Assembly: GCF_963678635.1 (NCBI RefSeq)
Contig: NC_087067.1
Coordinates: 45,644,515-45,704,514 of the forward strand
DNA length: 60,000 nt
Source: Symsagittifera roscoffensis
Taxonomy: Eukaryota > Xenacoelomorpha > Acoela > Convolutidae
Direction: 5' to 3'
In this document: positions 1 to 9,836 of the stretch, piece by piece
Layout of the letters: every line of letters starts with the position of its first letter
Position numbering within the stretch: the first letter of the stretch is position 1
Position numbers and translations under genes: made by a program
The notes under the pieces: generated by a model
Told to the model about the DNA's origin: nothing
The model's database searches: none
What the model saw: the letters and a program-made list of their open reading frames with translations, nothing else

Positions 1-1214
1 CTTTTTTCTATATTTTCCGACCAGATCACAAATCCTTCTCCTCGCACAGGACCCCAAGATTTATTAGTAACACACTACGATTGTGAAGAAAACGAACAAA
101 AAACACTACACAAATATGCTATATATCAAGTATCACAATGCGAAACAGAACCACAAGCTATAGAAACTACAAATGTAATAGCGACACTGTATTCAAAAGC
201 CCGAGCAATAACAGTCTCAGGATATAAATTTACAGCAACATTTTCCGAAAAGAAAGTACATTGTTCACAAGTTTCAAACGGAAATAAAAACCGACTTGAT
301 CACGAATCATTCTATCAAAGTAATATAGAACGACTTCCACATCTAAATCCCGATGATTGTAAAAACGAACTACTCAGACTGAACATCACAAGAAAAAAAA
401 CACGGACAAAAAAACAGTAAATTTTTAAGTCTGTGCCGATTCTGTACATCAAGCAGAACTTGAAAGATATCAAGGACAGATAAAACTAGATGAAAAATAT
501 CCATACAACGGCGCACACGGAAGATTAACTTATGACATACATGATAAACACTGGATACCACACATTGGAATAAATGACCCCTCAAACTGCAAAGCAGACA
601 CAAAAAACAAAGGATATCAAGGAATAATGTTTTTCGATTGGAAGATACAACTCGAAAAAGTACAACTCACACGAGATTTATCAGACAACACAATAATCTA
701 TCAAGGAATTAGATTACCTTGCAAAAATGATCAAGGTTATTGTGACCCTACAACACAGACACAAGCAACAATTGTTTGGTTTCCCGAAGATACATGCACA
801 ACATTTCAAGTAGCGAAAATACACGCTCGAATGATGAAATTTCACGAATAATATTTTATAGAATCAATTCCGTACAAACAGGTAAATCCATCCCGAAAAC
901 AAAGCACTGATTTTAGAAATATCCGTAATATAGAAAATAAATTAACACGTTTCCAAATCTATCAAGAAACAGAAATTGCATGCAAATACAGAAACCCCTT
1001 TTACAAAACACAATATTCTGAAATACTAGTTGAATACGAAAAAGGTTTCGACATGACCACTGGAAAAATAAAATTTGACCCCTATGCCACGGGTCACCCT
1101 CTAAACGAAGGAACATCATACCTACCAGTTAATTTTTAATAAAGCACAGGTCAACCTGGTGGAAAACTAAAGCCACAGGACAGTAGAAGCACACGTTTAC
1201 AAGAACTATCACTA
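1..1214 (+). pseudogene. Envelope-like glycoprotein gene, broken N-terminal part (chuvirus-glycoprotein-like)
   Basis: The gene enters from before the window. One frame is open from 1 to 420. A second frame, offset by one base, carries on from about 429, so the break lies near the A-runs at 391-415. That second frame is shared with the intact ORF from 1215 but is cut by TAA at 849, 1137 and 1140. Each segment keeps protein-like composition and spaced cysteines (for example HYDC and QVSQCE in the first, NCKAD and RLPCKN in the second), as expected for a secreted ectodomain with disulfides. From memory the pattern resembles the N-terminal ectodomain of chuvirus G proteins; no search was run. 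Such envelopes are known captured by BEL/Pao-type retroelements in arthropods. The breaks may be true decay or partly base-calling errors at homopolymers. Confidence 0.5.
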
Positions 1215-2504
1215 ATGAATAACACCTATTTTGGTAATAACCACTATGATATTCACTTAGATATGAAGTTAGACTACACAATTAGCCGAGTTTTTCAAGA
1301 AATGTCACTTTCCGAATTAGAAACACTTCACCAATTATGCGAATTAGAAGGGACACAAATCCTACAATCACTCGCACTAGCAGTATTGAAAATACCCTAT
1401 GCAGGATACTTATTGTCCGGAAACAGATCAAATTTTCTTGACTACGAAGGAAATATTTTCTGGTTTCATACTTGTACCAAAAAAGTATCACCACTCTATG
1501 TTTTTGAAGATAAACGTTGTTATAAGAGAATCCCTATATTCTATAAAAATAAAGTACATTTTGTTGACACACTTTCAAGACGAACATATTTTTGGGATAC
1601 CGCAGTCCCATGTGGATCAGAAAATAGCCACAATGTAGTACAATTGAATCCTGATGAAGATAAATACTATCTCCTTACTCCATACCCTACGTTAATGCAA
1701 TCACTCAAAAAATTTTCACCCGAAAGCATCAGAGCTATTGCTCGTAACCCAAATATTGATTTACAATCAATTGGAATATATTCTAAATCAGATATCCAAC
1801 ACCACATTAGAACACAACAATTCCAAGAATTATTAACACAAATGGACACTATACAAAGACAGTCAATTGATCAAAGTTTGAGAAAACTTGCCGAAACCGC
1901 AGGATTTGCAGATATTTATACACAAGATTATAGCGGATATTTTAAAGACATTAAAGATTATATATATCTAAACGGTGAAAAATACAGACCACAAGGTGTT
2001 TCACCTATAAATGATTTCAGTTTTGTTACCCTTAAAAATGAAATTCTAGATTTTCTAGGATGGCCCTATTACATTTTAGAAAAATTAACTATCTTATACG
2101 CAATGTTTAACTTTATAGGATTTCTTTTCTCACTCTTAAAAGGAATTTATAACACATGCGCTATACACACACAAGTAAATAGACAAGCAAGTGTAGCACG
2201 CATACTGTTTGCAAGCTTTTTTGGAATTTTTTCATCATCAATAAACAAAATACTCCTAGACGCACAAATAAAAGAATATAACACAAAAATAGCGACAAGA
2301 CAGAACACTTACGACGAAGAACATAATAATATAGAAGTAACACCTACCGCACCACAGTTGCCACCTCTACCACAAAACCATCCATTATCATTAGTTCCCC
2401 GTAATTTTCGAAACCTAGCAATAACAAATAACCCAAACTTTAGACCTAATACAACACAAAGACACATCATTCACAAGATGACAATACATACGAACAAATT
2501 ATAG
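1215..2504 (+). CDS. Envelope-like glycoprotein, intact C-terminal half (chuvirus-glycoprotein-like)
   Basis: This is the longest clean ORF in the window, 429 codons, and its frame is really open from 1143 (after TAA 1140), so the ATG at 1215 is only the first Met and probably not the true start. Visible features: a conserved-looking core with AGYLLSGNRSNF (residues 63-74), a Cys/Tyr-rich stretch with CYKRIPI (102-108), FVDTLSRRTYFWD (116-128) and LLTPYP (153-158); a helical region at about 190-230; a hydrophobic membrane segment at about 285-313; a second hydrophobic stretch at 327-343; then a polar Pro/Asn-rich tail. This is the layout of a virion fusion glycoprotein: ectodomain, stem, anchor, tail. 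The GNRS/CY..IPI/RRTY pattern recalls chuvirus G proteins, by memory only. An envelope after pol is typical of enveloped LTR elements; pol would lie before the window. Confidence 0.55.
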   Translation: MNNTYFGNNHYDIHLDMKLDYTISRVFQEMSLSELETLHQLCELEGTQILQSLALAVLKIPYAGYLLSGNRSNFLDYEGNIFWFHTCTKKVSPLYVFEDKRCYKRIPIFYKNKVHFVDTLSRRTYFWDTAVPCGSENSHNVVQLNPDEDKYYLLTPYPTLMQSLKKFSPESIRAIARNPNIDLQSIGIYSKSDIQHHIRTQQFQELLTQMDTIQRQSIDQSLRKLAETAGFADIYTQDYSGYFKDIKDYIYLNGEKYRPQGVSPINDFSFVTLKNEILDFLGWPYYILEKLTILYAMFNFIGFLFSLLKGIYNTCAIHTQVNRQASVARILFASFFGIFSSSINKILLDAQIKEYNTKIATRQNTYDEEHNNIEVTPTAPQLPPLPQNHPLSLVPRNFRNLAITNNPNFRPNTTQRHIIHKMTIHTNKL

Positions 2505-2559
2505 AACAACCCCATACCACCACTTTTCAGTCTCAAAATAATCTTTTTTTTAGCCCACG

Positions 2560-4498
2560 ATGAGCCGAAAACTTGGATCCCTACACCGCTTAAATTCCCA
2601 CCCAGCCAACCTCCAAACTCCAATCCCAATACTCCCACTTTTTGCTTTCCCACCACCCGATTTTCCAGTTAATAATATATCATCAAGCACGAATTCGGAT
2701 ACTAACTCAGATTTTTCAGTTTTATACTCTATCTCACAACTTAATAACCCTAATATAAAAAACCCTGACGAATTTGCAGATTCCGAACCATCTCCATCAA
2801 ATAATTTTCAGACCAACTCCTCAGTTTTTTCAAAACCCCCTTTTCAACCAATCCCGACAAATAATTCACTCCCATCCGTTTCCACTCCTTCTTATGCTTC
2901 GCAAGTGACCCCAACCTATTCCCCACTTCATTCAGACCGATCATATAATAATTCTCCAGATACCCCCAAATTTCCCAGGAACTAGATAATTTTATTACCC
3001 TACAACAACAGTTTATACACCCTAACACCCTCACAATACATCAACTTTCATCCACAATAGAATCCTCAAACCCATCTACTCCTACACGCTCCTCAGCTTA
3101 CACTGCATCATTAGCACAATCATCCACATCCACCGAAACACATAGTAGCACTAACCGAGCTTATCGCACTTTTAAAAGAAAATTCCCGAATCATCCATTC
3201 CCGACCAAACCAGGAACAGCCTGCGAATACATTAATCACCCACAACACACCAACACGAAAGATTTTCTAGCAATCACCTTGCCCTCATTTCCACAAAATA
3301 CATTAAATACACCTAACGACACTAATGACACACGAAGTTTCGTAAATGAACTTGTTTTAATGCCCACACTTCATTGGACAGCTTATTATAATTTTACTAA
3401 CCCCCATTGCCTGCCACTATCTAGTACTCATGACGACATAGAAAAGAACAAAAATATGTTATATAGACTCACCGCAACACTAACACCTAGACAATTTACT
3501 TATGTAGCATATAAAAAATTAATAAAACATTCACTGCACCACGAGCTAACGAATTTACAATAGAATATTACGACCATAATATCATCCGAACTAATCAAGA
3601 CCAATTTTTAAATGAAGATCGCTTCGCTAACCCACAACTAACAGAAAAATTCTTCATCAAAACATCATACGTATTCACACTTAATATTTTTGAGAGAAAA
3701 TATGATCACATCATTTCTGAAGCACTAAATAATATTCAAGCTTACGAAAGTTTTAAAGACAAATTTCAGTTATTTTCACTAACCTTTCACTTCATTGCAC
3801 CACATGAACGCGACTTGCACTGTTCACACGACATTATGTTCCGCACTAAGCAGACTCATACATATACAGACTATCGCTTCATACAAAATCATTTTGATTT
3901 ACATACTCCATCAAGACAACCACACCATCGTTTTCAGTTTCTTAACTCAAAGTATACTTCACCATTTTTTCTTAATTTCACCTATTGCATCAAGGATACT
4001 AACCTCCACGGCATCCTCCGCAATTATGACCCAGTAACACAAATGTATATATTTTGTCCAATCACGAAGACCTTTAGCGCCGAAGAATCCAGACCCTTCC
4101 TTATCCCACATGAATTTATCCAGCCTATAGAAATCCCAAAATTAGAATTTATTCACAATACTAAATATAATCACAAAATATTTAACCTCATTCAAAACAC
4201 ACCTTATGAATTTGCAGTAGGCACCGAAGAACTAAACACCATCAAGGCACTTCAATTGCTTTGGCCACTGCTACAAACTAAAAACATCATACGCATGCTA
4301 GCCAAATTACTAACAACATCAGACATGATACACGACATCTTCCCCCACGGCTTTTTCCCAGATGATAAACAGGTAAGTATAATTTAAAATACTCTTCACT
4401 AATAAAGTTAAAATTAGTACTAACCATTTCTATCAATGTTTGATTTATATTTCTAGTCTTCACACCACGATCATCTACAAAACAGAAAAGAAAAATAA
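2560..4498 (+). pseudogene. Unrecognised Ser/Pro/Asn-rich protein gene with terminal intron, frame-broken
   Basis: It starts 56 bases after the envelope stop, at an ATG in CACGATGAG. Three consecutive frames carry it: 2560-2985, about 2955-3563 and 3515-4372, each offset from the previous by one base, with the joins near a C-run (about 2964) and an A-run (about 3513). The first part (about 140 residues) is low-complexity, rich in Ser, Pro, Asn and Thr, and probably disordered. The last (about 285 residues) looks globular, with many aromatic residues, His and Cys (FTYCIKD, YIFCPITKTF). It reads to a strong donor, CAG|GTAAGT at 4372/4373. Splicing to 4457 adds 13 codons and ends at TAA 4496-4498. 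I do not recognise the family. Its place after an envelope and before an LTR suggests an accessory or virion protein of the element. In chuviruses a nucleoprotein gene follows G, but I see no motif proving that link. Confidence 0.5.
4373..4456 (+). other. Intron of the unrecognised gene
   Basis: The donor is CAG|GTAAGT at 4373. A perfect TACTAAC branch site lies at 4418-4424, with the branch A 33 nt before the acceptor TTTCTAG at 4456. Length is 84 nt. The flanking exon phases agree, giving a short in-frame final exon (4457-4498). Unspliced, the frame ends at TAA 4385-4387. Confidence 0.75.
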
Positions 4499-4744
4499 AA
4501 ATACAAACTTGTTAAAAATTTTCTAAAATTTAATAATATCTTGCACTAAAAAATGAAATAAAATTCATACCAAATGTAGTAAATTAATCGTTAATTTTTT
4601 CCCCATGAAGCAGTAAAATTCAATACGATGAAAATTTATAACTTAAAATTTCCCCCAAATGCAGTAAAATTAAAATTCTATGTAATAAATTAATAAAATG
4701 AAAATGCAGTACTAACCTTTTGATATTTTCATTCACTCGCACAG

Positions 4745-4843
4745 GAATTCTATCGAAACTCGCACAGCTGGCCCACGAAGAATTGTTTAAATAATGATTT
4801 TAGGTTTCAAGTTCTCACACTCAACAATTCTAACACACGATAA
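4745..4843 (+). other. Possible alternative terminal exon after a second acceptor
   Basis: A second TACTAAC lies at 4710-4716, then a pyrimidine-rich stretch and CGCACAG at 4744, with the branch A 29 nt before the acceptor. Joined from the same donor (4372), the frame stays open for 32 codons to TAA 4841-4843. This would swap the 13-residue tail ending at 4498 for an unrelated, Asn-rich tail. Transcript evidence is needed; an unseen donor between 4498 and 4700 is the alternative. Confidence 0.4.
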
Positions 4844-5970
4844 CAAGTTTCAAACTTTCCTTTAACCCGGTTGGAAAGGAATTATATACTAAACCAAACT
4901 AACCAACGCAGCTTACTAAACACCACAAATCATAAAATAACAGCATGACTAAGAAAAGAAAACCAACGGTACCCAAACCGGATTAATCCAGTTTAAAACT
5001 GGATAATTTATTCTTTTGAAGACTATTATAAAGTCTAAAAAAGAAATAATAAAACACAAAAAGTCGCAAGACAAACCCATACCAAAAACAATTTGATTTT
5101 TGAAAAAAGGACACAACCAAAGTAACATAAAAAAGACCAACATAAACCCAACTTAAAACGTTATCACATAACAGGACCTCTCAAAGAAACAGCACGAAAT
5201 CATACTCCCACTCCTGGCCTAACCCACCAGAGAGGACGTCCTGAGCATGCTCTATAGCCGGCCTAACCCACCGCGCTACGTCCACGCTTTGTGACCACAC
5301 ATCTATTTTTAATAAGAGGTACTCAAGGGTGAGTAACTCTTCAAAATAACCGAACTAAAACAAAACGCTTTTGTGAAAACAACTAACTAAATTCATGATT
5401 AAAAAACCGAACTAATATGACTTTATAAAATGTAAATCATACTTTGCAGTATATAGATCAACACACAACAACAAAGACGAACATCTAAAGACTAGACGAT
5501 CCCATCACACTCGAACAAAGAATGGCTAATCACAACCGATATGCCTTCCACAATCACAACTCAAAGGATTTAGAGTACGACTTGACTTCGCAGAAAAGGA
5601 CTTCATTGAACTAGACCAATGACCACCTCGATGCTCAAGTATACGTACAGACCCGAATTACAAGGCATCACTTCCAAACACGATCTTGACGCCATTCCCA
5701 GACGAGGCTGCACACAAAACAAGTTCTCTACAGAATACAAGAAAACCCGTCATAGCAAATCATTTTGAAATCAGATTGATTTCATTGGGGATCACAGTCG
5801 TTGTCACAAGACGACGCAACGATTGTATGTCCCTAACTCCAGCGTCCTGGAACTTCCTTAACAAGAGGAACCGGACAACAGTGATGATGTTCGCCAAATA
5901 CCAACGTTCATCATCCATCCTTTGAATTGCAGAAAGATAATTCTAAAAAACTCTGTAAAACCCGGATGGG
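4844..5970 (+). other. A/C-rich non-coding 3' region of the LTR element
   Basis: No convincing gene. The + strand keeps the strong A+C over G+T bias of the two genes upstream, right up to the LTR at 5971, which argues that all of it belongs to one retroelement. A 79-codon frame at 5686-5925 has the same composition but no recognisable motif; it could be an accessory-gene remnant. The last bases before the LTR, CCCGGATGGG, are only partly purine and could be a degenerate polypurine tract. Confidence 0.4.
5160..5300 (-). repeat. Possible tRNA-derived SINE fragment
   Basis: The 13-mer GGCCTAACCCACC occurs at 5216-5228 and again at 5260-5272. On the minus strand the context TAGCGCGGTGGGTTAGGCC resembles a pol III A box (TRGCNNARYNGG). 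No clear B box and no cloverleaf could be made, so this is weak. Confidence 0.25.
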
Positions 5971-6380
5971 TGGAACCTGATTTAAATTACATTTTATAAT
6001 TGGATAAATTAAATGTTTTACCACTGTAATTTATTTAATATTAACCAATCATAATCCATCTAACTAACAACCCACTTATTTGTAAGAGCTGAAATTACTT
6101 GTAATTTCAGCATCAGAGAGATTTGAATTTAACTTAGAAATTAGTTGCCTCTCCGAGAGAACTTCAGCAGCCGCAATAAACCAGTATACCCTAGATCTAT
6201 TGAGCCTAGCAGAGACTAGTTAAACACCCTGAGACTAGTAAGTATAAGAGTAAGATTAGGATCGGTATTAGACTAAGAAGTTGCACGAATCTATCCGGCC
6301 GAAAATACGATAGCGTGACGAGCAGACGGTGTACCCTATCCGAAATTACTCTATGAGTTAACCACTTCGGTTATAACTCA
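5971..6380 (+). repeat. LTR, probably the 3' LTR of the envelope-bearing element
   Basis: 410 bp with TG...CA ends (TGGAACCTGA to TATAACTCA). It is closely similar over its whole length to the solo LTR at 28104-28514. An AATAAA lies inside, in GCCGCAATAAACC. The most conserved block across all copies is AGTTGCACGAATCTATCCGG and the bases after it. The flanks GATGGG and TCGG do not match, so this is not a simple solo LTR. That fits the 3' LTR of a larger element running in from before the window. Confidence 0.75.
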
Positions 6381-6690
6381 TCGGTTCCGAATATGAAATT
6401 TTTAAAGAAGTGAATGATCTCCATGCTAAATAAAGTGATTACCGGGGTTGCTTGATCACTCGGTTCAAGAAAGTTCCACAATTTTTGCTTAAGTTGGAAA
6501 CGACCTTTTTATGCTCCAGATCAACATAGTTAGACACAGGGAGCTGGAAGTAATGATGAAGTCAGTCAGGGGCTGTAGGGTTGCATGCCTGTTTTTATTT
6601 TTAGCAGCCGTGTTAGCTAGCAATGCATGTCAACTCAATGAAAAAAGCTCATAATTTCAAAAAAATAATAATTAAGTTTTATTGTTTGTT
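6381..6690. other. No gene seen
   Basis: AT-rich flank between the LTR and a tandem array. No ORF, repeat or motif that I can support. Confidence 0.6.
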
Positions 6691-7690
6691 CTTAGAAAAT
6701 TTTGCTCTAGGTCTCACATTTCCCACACTTCATTTTGATTTTCTTTCAAATCGGATTACCAGAACAATTTTGAAAAACACTTTTATTTTTAATCAAAAAT
6801 TTTTATTACTGACAATTTTGAGGTCAGTCAGAGCAGAATATTGAATATATTATAATAAATCAATTTCCTTACGTCACGCCATGATGTTTGTCAGTAATAA
6901 AAGACTTTTTGTTCAGAAACTTTCAATCCTGAAAGTTTCGAGGTCAGTCAGAGCAGAACATTGAATTTATGATTATTAATCATTTTTGATACGACGTGCC
7001 GTTTTAAATCGGATGTCATAATGCTATATAAAATGACTTTTGTCTTTTGATCAAAGATTTTTCTACTGAAAATTCTTTAGAGCAGAACATTGAATCTATT
7101 ATGATTAATCATTTTTGATACGACAGGCTATTTTCAATTGGATGTCCTAATGCTATATAAAATGACTTTTGTCTTTTGATGAAAGATTTTTTTCTGACAA
7201 TTTTGAGATCATTCAGAGCAGAACATTGAAGTCATTTTGATTAATCAATTTTGATACGACGTGATCAAAGACTTTTTTACTGACAGTTTTGAGATCATTC
7301 AGAGCAGAACATTGAAATCATTTTGATCAAACACTTTTGATACGACGTGCCATTTTAAATCGGATGTCCTAATGCTATATAAAATGACCTATGAGATCAT
7401 TCAGAGCAGAACATTGAATTTATTATGATTAATCATTTTTGACACGACAGGCCATTTTAAATTGGATGTCCTAATGCTATATAAAATGAATTTTGTCTTT
7501 TGATCAAAGATTTTCTTACTGACAACTTTGAGATCATTCAGAGCAGATCATTGAATATAATAAGATTAATTAGTTTTGATATGTCGCGCCATTTTAAATC
7601 GGATATTTCATTTTGATCAAAAATTTTCATTACTTTCAATTTTAAAGAATTTCAGAGCAGCACCTTGAATCTATTATGAATAATAATTTT
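6690..7690 (+). repeat. Tandem repeat array, unit about 130-140 bp
   Basis: About eight copies of a unit marked by CAGAGCAGAACATTGAA, followed by GATTAATCATTTTTGATACG and CTATATAAAATGACTTTTG. The marker recurs near 6830, 6950, 7080, 7215, 7300, 7400, 7540 and 7655. Spacings of about 85-140 bp show that some units are internally deleted. The last units are the most diverged. A TATATAAAA box sits in several units, but I see no transcript structure. Confidence 0.8.
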
Positions 7691-7939
7691 CCACATGTCG
7701 CGCGATAATTGGTTCCTGTGTAGCCATATGTTCAGTCACAAAAAATGACGCTACAAGTTGCAAGTATCTATGGTGGCCTGGCAATTCTTACCACCACTTA
7801 TAAAATCAAGGAAATTTTGTTTATTCCAACTTATCCGTAATAAAAATGTTGCGTCATTTACGGAAAACGTGGAAATTTTGACGTATTGTATAAATACACC
7901 TGAAAAATGTGTAATTAAAAAAAGTATAGATTTTTGTAT

Positions 7940-8431
7940 GGGACAACCCGACTGCTCGTATCCCGGTGAAACTCTGAATGTTCAGACTGCCGTATTAGTT
8001 CTTAGAAGCAGTGTTCGTTTTGTAACAATTGATGAATTTTTTTTAAAAAAGGTTTTTTTTATTTATAACTTTTTAAAAATCAAACCATATAAAGTATAAA
8101 AGGACAGATTCACTCCTAGTAACAGCAATTATGGCAAATAGCCTGGTCAACCATTTTTGAACGATTCCTGAGACGGATTAAATCTTCGCTTGTTTCGCGC
8201 GTTAAGCGTCCCAAAATGGTCAAAATGGCAATCTTTGAGCCCCCTAATTTTTATAAGAAATGATCACAGGTGGAATATCTTTTTAAATATGAACTCAAGA
8301 CAACAATACTTTTCAAATCATATGAAAACGTTCTTTAAAAACGGCTAGTTAAAAATCGAAATATGTCGAAAAAAAACACCCGAGCACAAATATTTTGTCA
8401 CTTTCTTCGAAAGAAGGAACAACAATATTTT
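7940..8431 (+). mobile_element. Family A element (Helentron-associated-like), old copy
   Basis: It begins with a decayed form of GACTGCTCGTATCAGGGCGA and ends with TTCTTCGAAAGAAGGAACAACAAT. Between lie the family blocks: CTCCTAGTAACA, ATGGCAAATA, the GCG-rich core (here reduced to TTTCGCGCGTTAAG), CAAAATGGCAATCTTTGAGC and GATCACAGGTGGAATATC. No coding capacity. The 113-codon frame across its start is chance. Confidence 0.65.
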
Positions 8432-8729
8432 GTTCGATAAGTGATTATAGATTTATGTCAACCCAAGTCGCAAGGAATTATATAACAACGAACAAGAGGA
8501 ATTGATTTTTACCATATTTATTCAAGGGATATTATCGAATAGTTGTCCGACATATTCGTAGAATAGTGTAATTAACAAAAGCATCAGAACCGAAGGGGTC
8601 TGATTTTTTGAGTTTCCTCGATGAAATAGCCAGCAGCAAAAAGTTTCTGGAAAAATTTAAACCGTCTACCTACAATGTTGTGCAGACACGTGAACTGCTG
8701 TATAACGTTTAAGAGCTAAGTGTTGAATA

Positions 8730-9020
8730 CGGCTGATCGTATTAAGTCAAAGCCCTGAATGTTCTGATTCGCTAGACAAAAATTGATGAAATTTTCGAAA
8801 AAACCAAAAGTTTTTTATTCATTTTTCATTTTTTTAAATGTGAAAACCATTCCCCATACGCTATCTAAAGTACAAAGTTATTTAGTTTTCATATACACCC
8901 ATGATACTTTTAGGCTGATAAAAAGAATATTTGTCAAAATTAGCCGAAATTGGTCTGAAAAAACCACACCGCGCACAGTTATTCCGTCACTTTCTTCGAA
9001 AGTAGGAACAATAGAAAAAG
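8730..9020 (+). mobile_element. Family A element, partial and decayed
   Basis: A weak head (AAAGCCCTGAATGTTCTGATTCG), the CCCATACGCTATCTAAAGTACAAAG block and a tail (GCGCACAGTTATTCCGTCAC, then TTCGAAAGTAGGAACAATAG). The middle, including the GCGCGA core, is lost. Confidence 0.5.
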
Positions 9021-9505
9021 GAAAAAATATTGGCTCAGCCTTTTATCTGTTGTGTAACTATTAACATGCTGAGTTTGAAGAGCAAAATCCTTGATTGGTG
9101 GTTGGGTGGCTTACTCCTTATTTTTTTGGAAATAGTTTTGGAAGCTTCCATAACAAAAAGGCTTTAAAATTGAATATTAGGTAGCGTTTAAGTAATGAAT
9201 GAGTCATGATAGAGAATCGGAAAAAAACACACCTCTTCTCACCTCGAGTAAGATGCAAAATTTTGATATTGTTGATTTCGAGAATCGATAACTAGACAAC
9301 GGTAACAAAATTCCTATGTAATTATAATACAAACATTTTTAATGCGTGTTTTTATGATTAAATTGTTCTTTTAATCATAATTTTTTGCAGGTTTCATTTG
9401 AATTTTTATCAAGTCATTTCAGTTTCTCATCCAGTTTCATCCAGTTGTTGGTTGATGGGTTCTTTCTGATTTAATATAAAAAACATTAAAGTAATTTTTC
9501 TCCAG

Positions 9506-9636
9506 ATGAACCTACGCAACCAGAAACAACCGAAAGCAGTCGACCTGCACGGAGGAGACACTCGGCTGCTTCCTTGGCCGATAATGCCAGAGACCACATT
9601 GAGCCAGGCATTTCCTGGCTACATCTCCCTCCCCGA
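9506..9636 (+). CDS. Partial exon running into the assembly gap, unknown protein
   Basis: A good acceptor, TAATTTTTCTCCAG, ends at 9505. After it base composition changes sharply to balanced and codon-like, unlike the AT-rich flanks. Two frames are open to the gap. I prefer the one starting with a split codon (AT then GAA CCT ACG), encoding an acidic Thr/Ser-rich start (EPTQPETTESSRP), an Arg-rich patch (ARRRHS) and ADNARDHIEPGISWL. The other begins at ATG 9506. No family is recognised. The donor and any 3' part are hidden by the Ns. It may share a gene with later + strand exons, but nothing proves it. Confidence 0.45.
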
Positions 9637-9836
9637 NNNNNNNNNNNNNNNNNNNNNNNNNNNNNNNNNNNNNNNNNNNNNNNNNNNNNNNNNNNNNNNN
9701 NNNNNNNNNNNNNNNNNNNNNNNNNNNNNNNNNNNNNNNNNNNNNNNNNNNNNNNNNNNNNNNNNNNNNNNNNNNNNNNNNNNNNNNNNNNNNNNNNNNN
9801 NNNNNNNNNNNNNNNNNNNNNNNNNNNNNNNNNNNN
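9637..9836. other. Assembly gap (200 N)
   Basis: Exactly 200 Ns, so the length is probably a placeholder. The frames of Xs that cross it are artefacts. Confidence 0.98.

Noticed and set aside
429-2504. Reassigned TAA codon (alternative genetic code) to explain the in-frame stops in the envelope frame
   Set aside because: The stops at 849, 1137 and 1140 are in one damaged gene that also has a frame break. Other exons in the window end at ordinary TAA or TAG stops where expected. Decay or sequence error is simpler.
6690-7690. CRISPR-like array
   Set aside because: Units are contiguous diverged tandem repeats with no short identical repeats and unique spacers, and the setting is an animal genome.
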